Below, piece by piece: positions 5,545 through 5,639 of a DNA stretch of 5,639 nucleotides. This DNA comes from Syntrophomonadaceae bacterium. GTDB lineage: Bacteria > Bacillota > Dethiobacteria > DTU022. Below the pieces are notes generated by a model. That model was not told the origin of the DNA, searched no databases, and worked only from the letters and a program-made list of their open reading frames with translations. Each line of letters opens with the position of its first letter. Position 1 is the first letter of the stretch. Location: the NCBI GenBank assembly GCA_007129055.1, contig SKWE01000007.1, positions 1-5,639 on the forward strand. Reading direction: 5' to 3'. The position numbers were made by a program, and so were the translations under genes.

Positions 5545-5639
5545 GAGATATGCAAGCAATCGAATGATTTATTTTTATAGAATAAAATGAATAAGGCGAT
5601 TATGAACCAGGAGGTGAGAAAAACCTATCTTTTTTTTAA
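5545..5639. other. AT-rich right edge with a possible start of a divergent plus-strand gene
   Basis: On the plus strand a frame is open from ATG 5587 (or ATG 5602) to the window end; its 17 complete codons read MNKAIMNQEVRKTYLFF. Only a weak AAGG precedes the second ATG. A perfect Shine-Dalgarno sequence, AGGAGGTGA (5609-5617), has no ATG, GTG or TTG at proper spacing. The stretch is too short to call a gene; it may be a leader or a broken start. Confidence 0.2.

Noticed and set aside
5609..5637. Possible plus-strand terminator (AGGT...ACCT then eight T)
   Set aside because: The stem would be only 4 bp, no plus-strand gene ends before it, and AGGAGGTGA is better explained as a ribosome-binding sequence.
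5545..5639. Cyclic-di-GMP riboswitch in the right-edge intergenic region
   Set aside because: Considered because of the GGDEF neighbour, but the conserved GEMM core sequences and paired stems are not visible.
1..5639. Mobile element, CRISPR array or defence system
   Set aside because: No transposase, integrase, direct-repeat array or nuclease-like frame is present; all coding sequence is accounted for by signalling proteins.

Overview
The window reads almost entirely on the minus strand. It carries a compact signal-transduction cluster from a motile, probably anaerobic, Gram-positive-type bacterium. Bacillota, perhaps Clostridia, is my inference from the strong AGGAGG-type ribosome binding sites, moderate-to-low GC, AT-rich intergenic regions, the style of the CheW, Cache-chemoreceptor and GGDEF proteins, and the flagellar-sigma-like promoter boxes. 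Nothing in the window fixes a genus.

In transcription order, from the right edge leftwards, there are three units. (1) A cytoplasmic hybrid kinase (REC-PAS-HisKA_3-HATPase, 3938-5416) overlaps by 4 bases (GTGA) a NarL/LuxR-type response regulator (3294-3941), so the two form a textbook translationally coupled two-component pair. (2) After a 184-base intergenic region there is a transmembrane chemoreceptor with a double-Cache-type sensor (1172-3109, probable GTG start) and, 24 bases downstream, a CheW coupling protein (650-1147). This unit closes with a perfect 14-bp terminator hairpin at 592-633. (3) A response regulator whose REC domain leads into a GGDEF domain (1-507) is cut by the left window edge; it has its own ribosome binding site and probable promoter.

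The units make sense together. The receptor and CheW would feed a CheA located elsewhere to steer motility. The kinase and its LuxR-type regulator would control transcription. The REC-GGDEF protein would make or sense cyclic di-GMP, the usual motile/sessile switch. The kinase and the GGDEF protein begin with closely related REC domains (about 59% identical by hand alignment), so they may listen to the same phosphodonor.

The most interesting non-coding signal is a 12-base sequence, CTGCCGATAATA, that occurs once upstream of the receptor-cheW unit and once upstream of the kinase-regulator unit. Each copy contains the exact sigma-28/sigma-D minus-10 box GCCGATAA, with a TAAA-like minus-35 at 15 bases, and each lies at the same distance from the start codon I prefer. 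This suggests that both units belong to the flagellar regulon. I see no mobile element, CRISPR array, tRNA or rRNA, and no gene family that looks wholly new.
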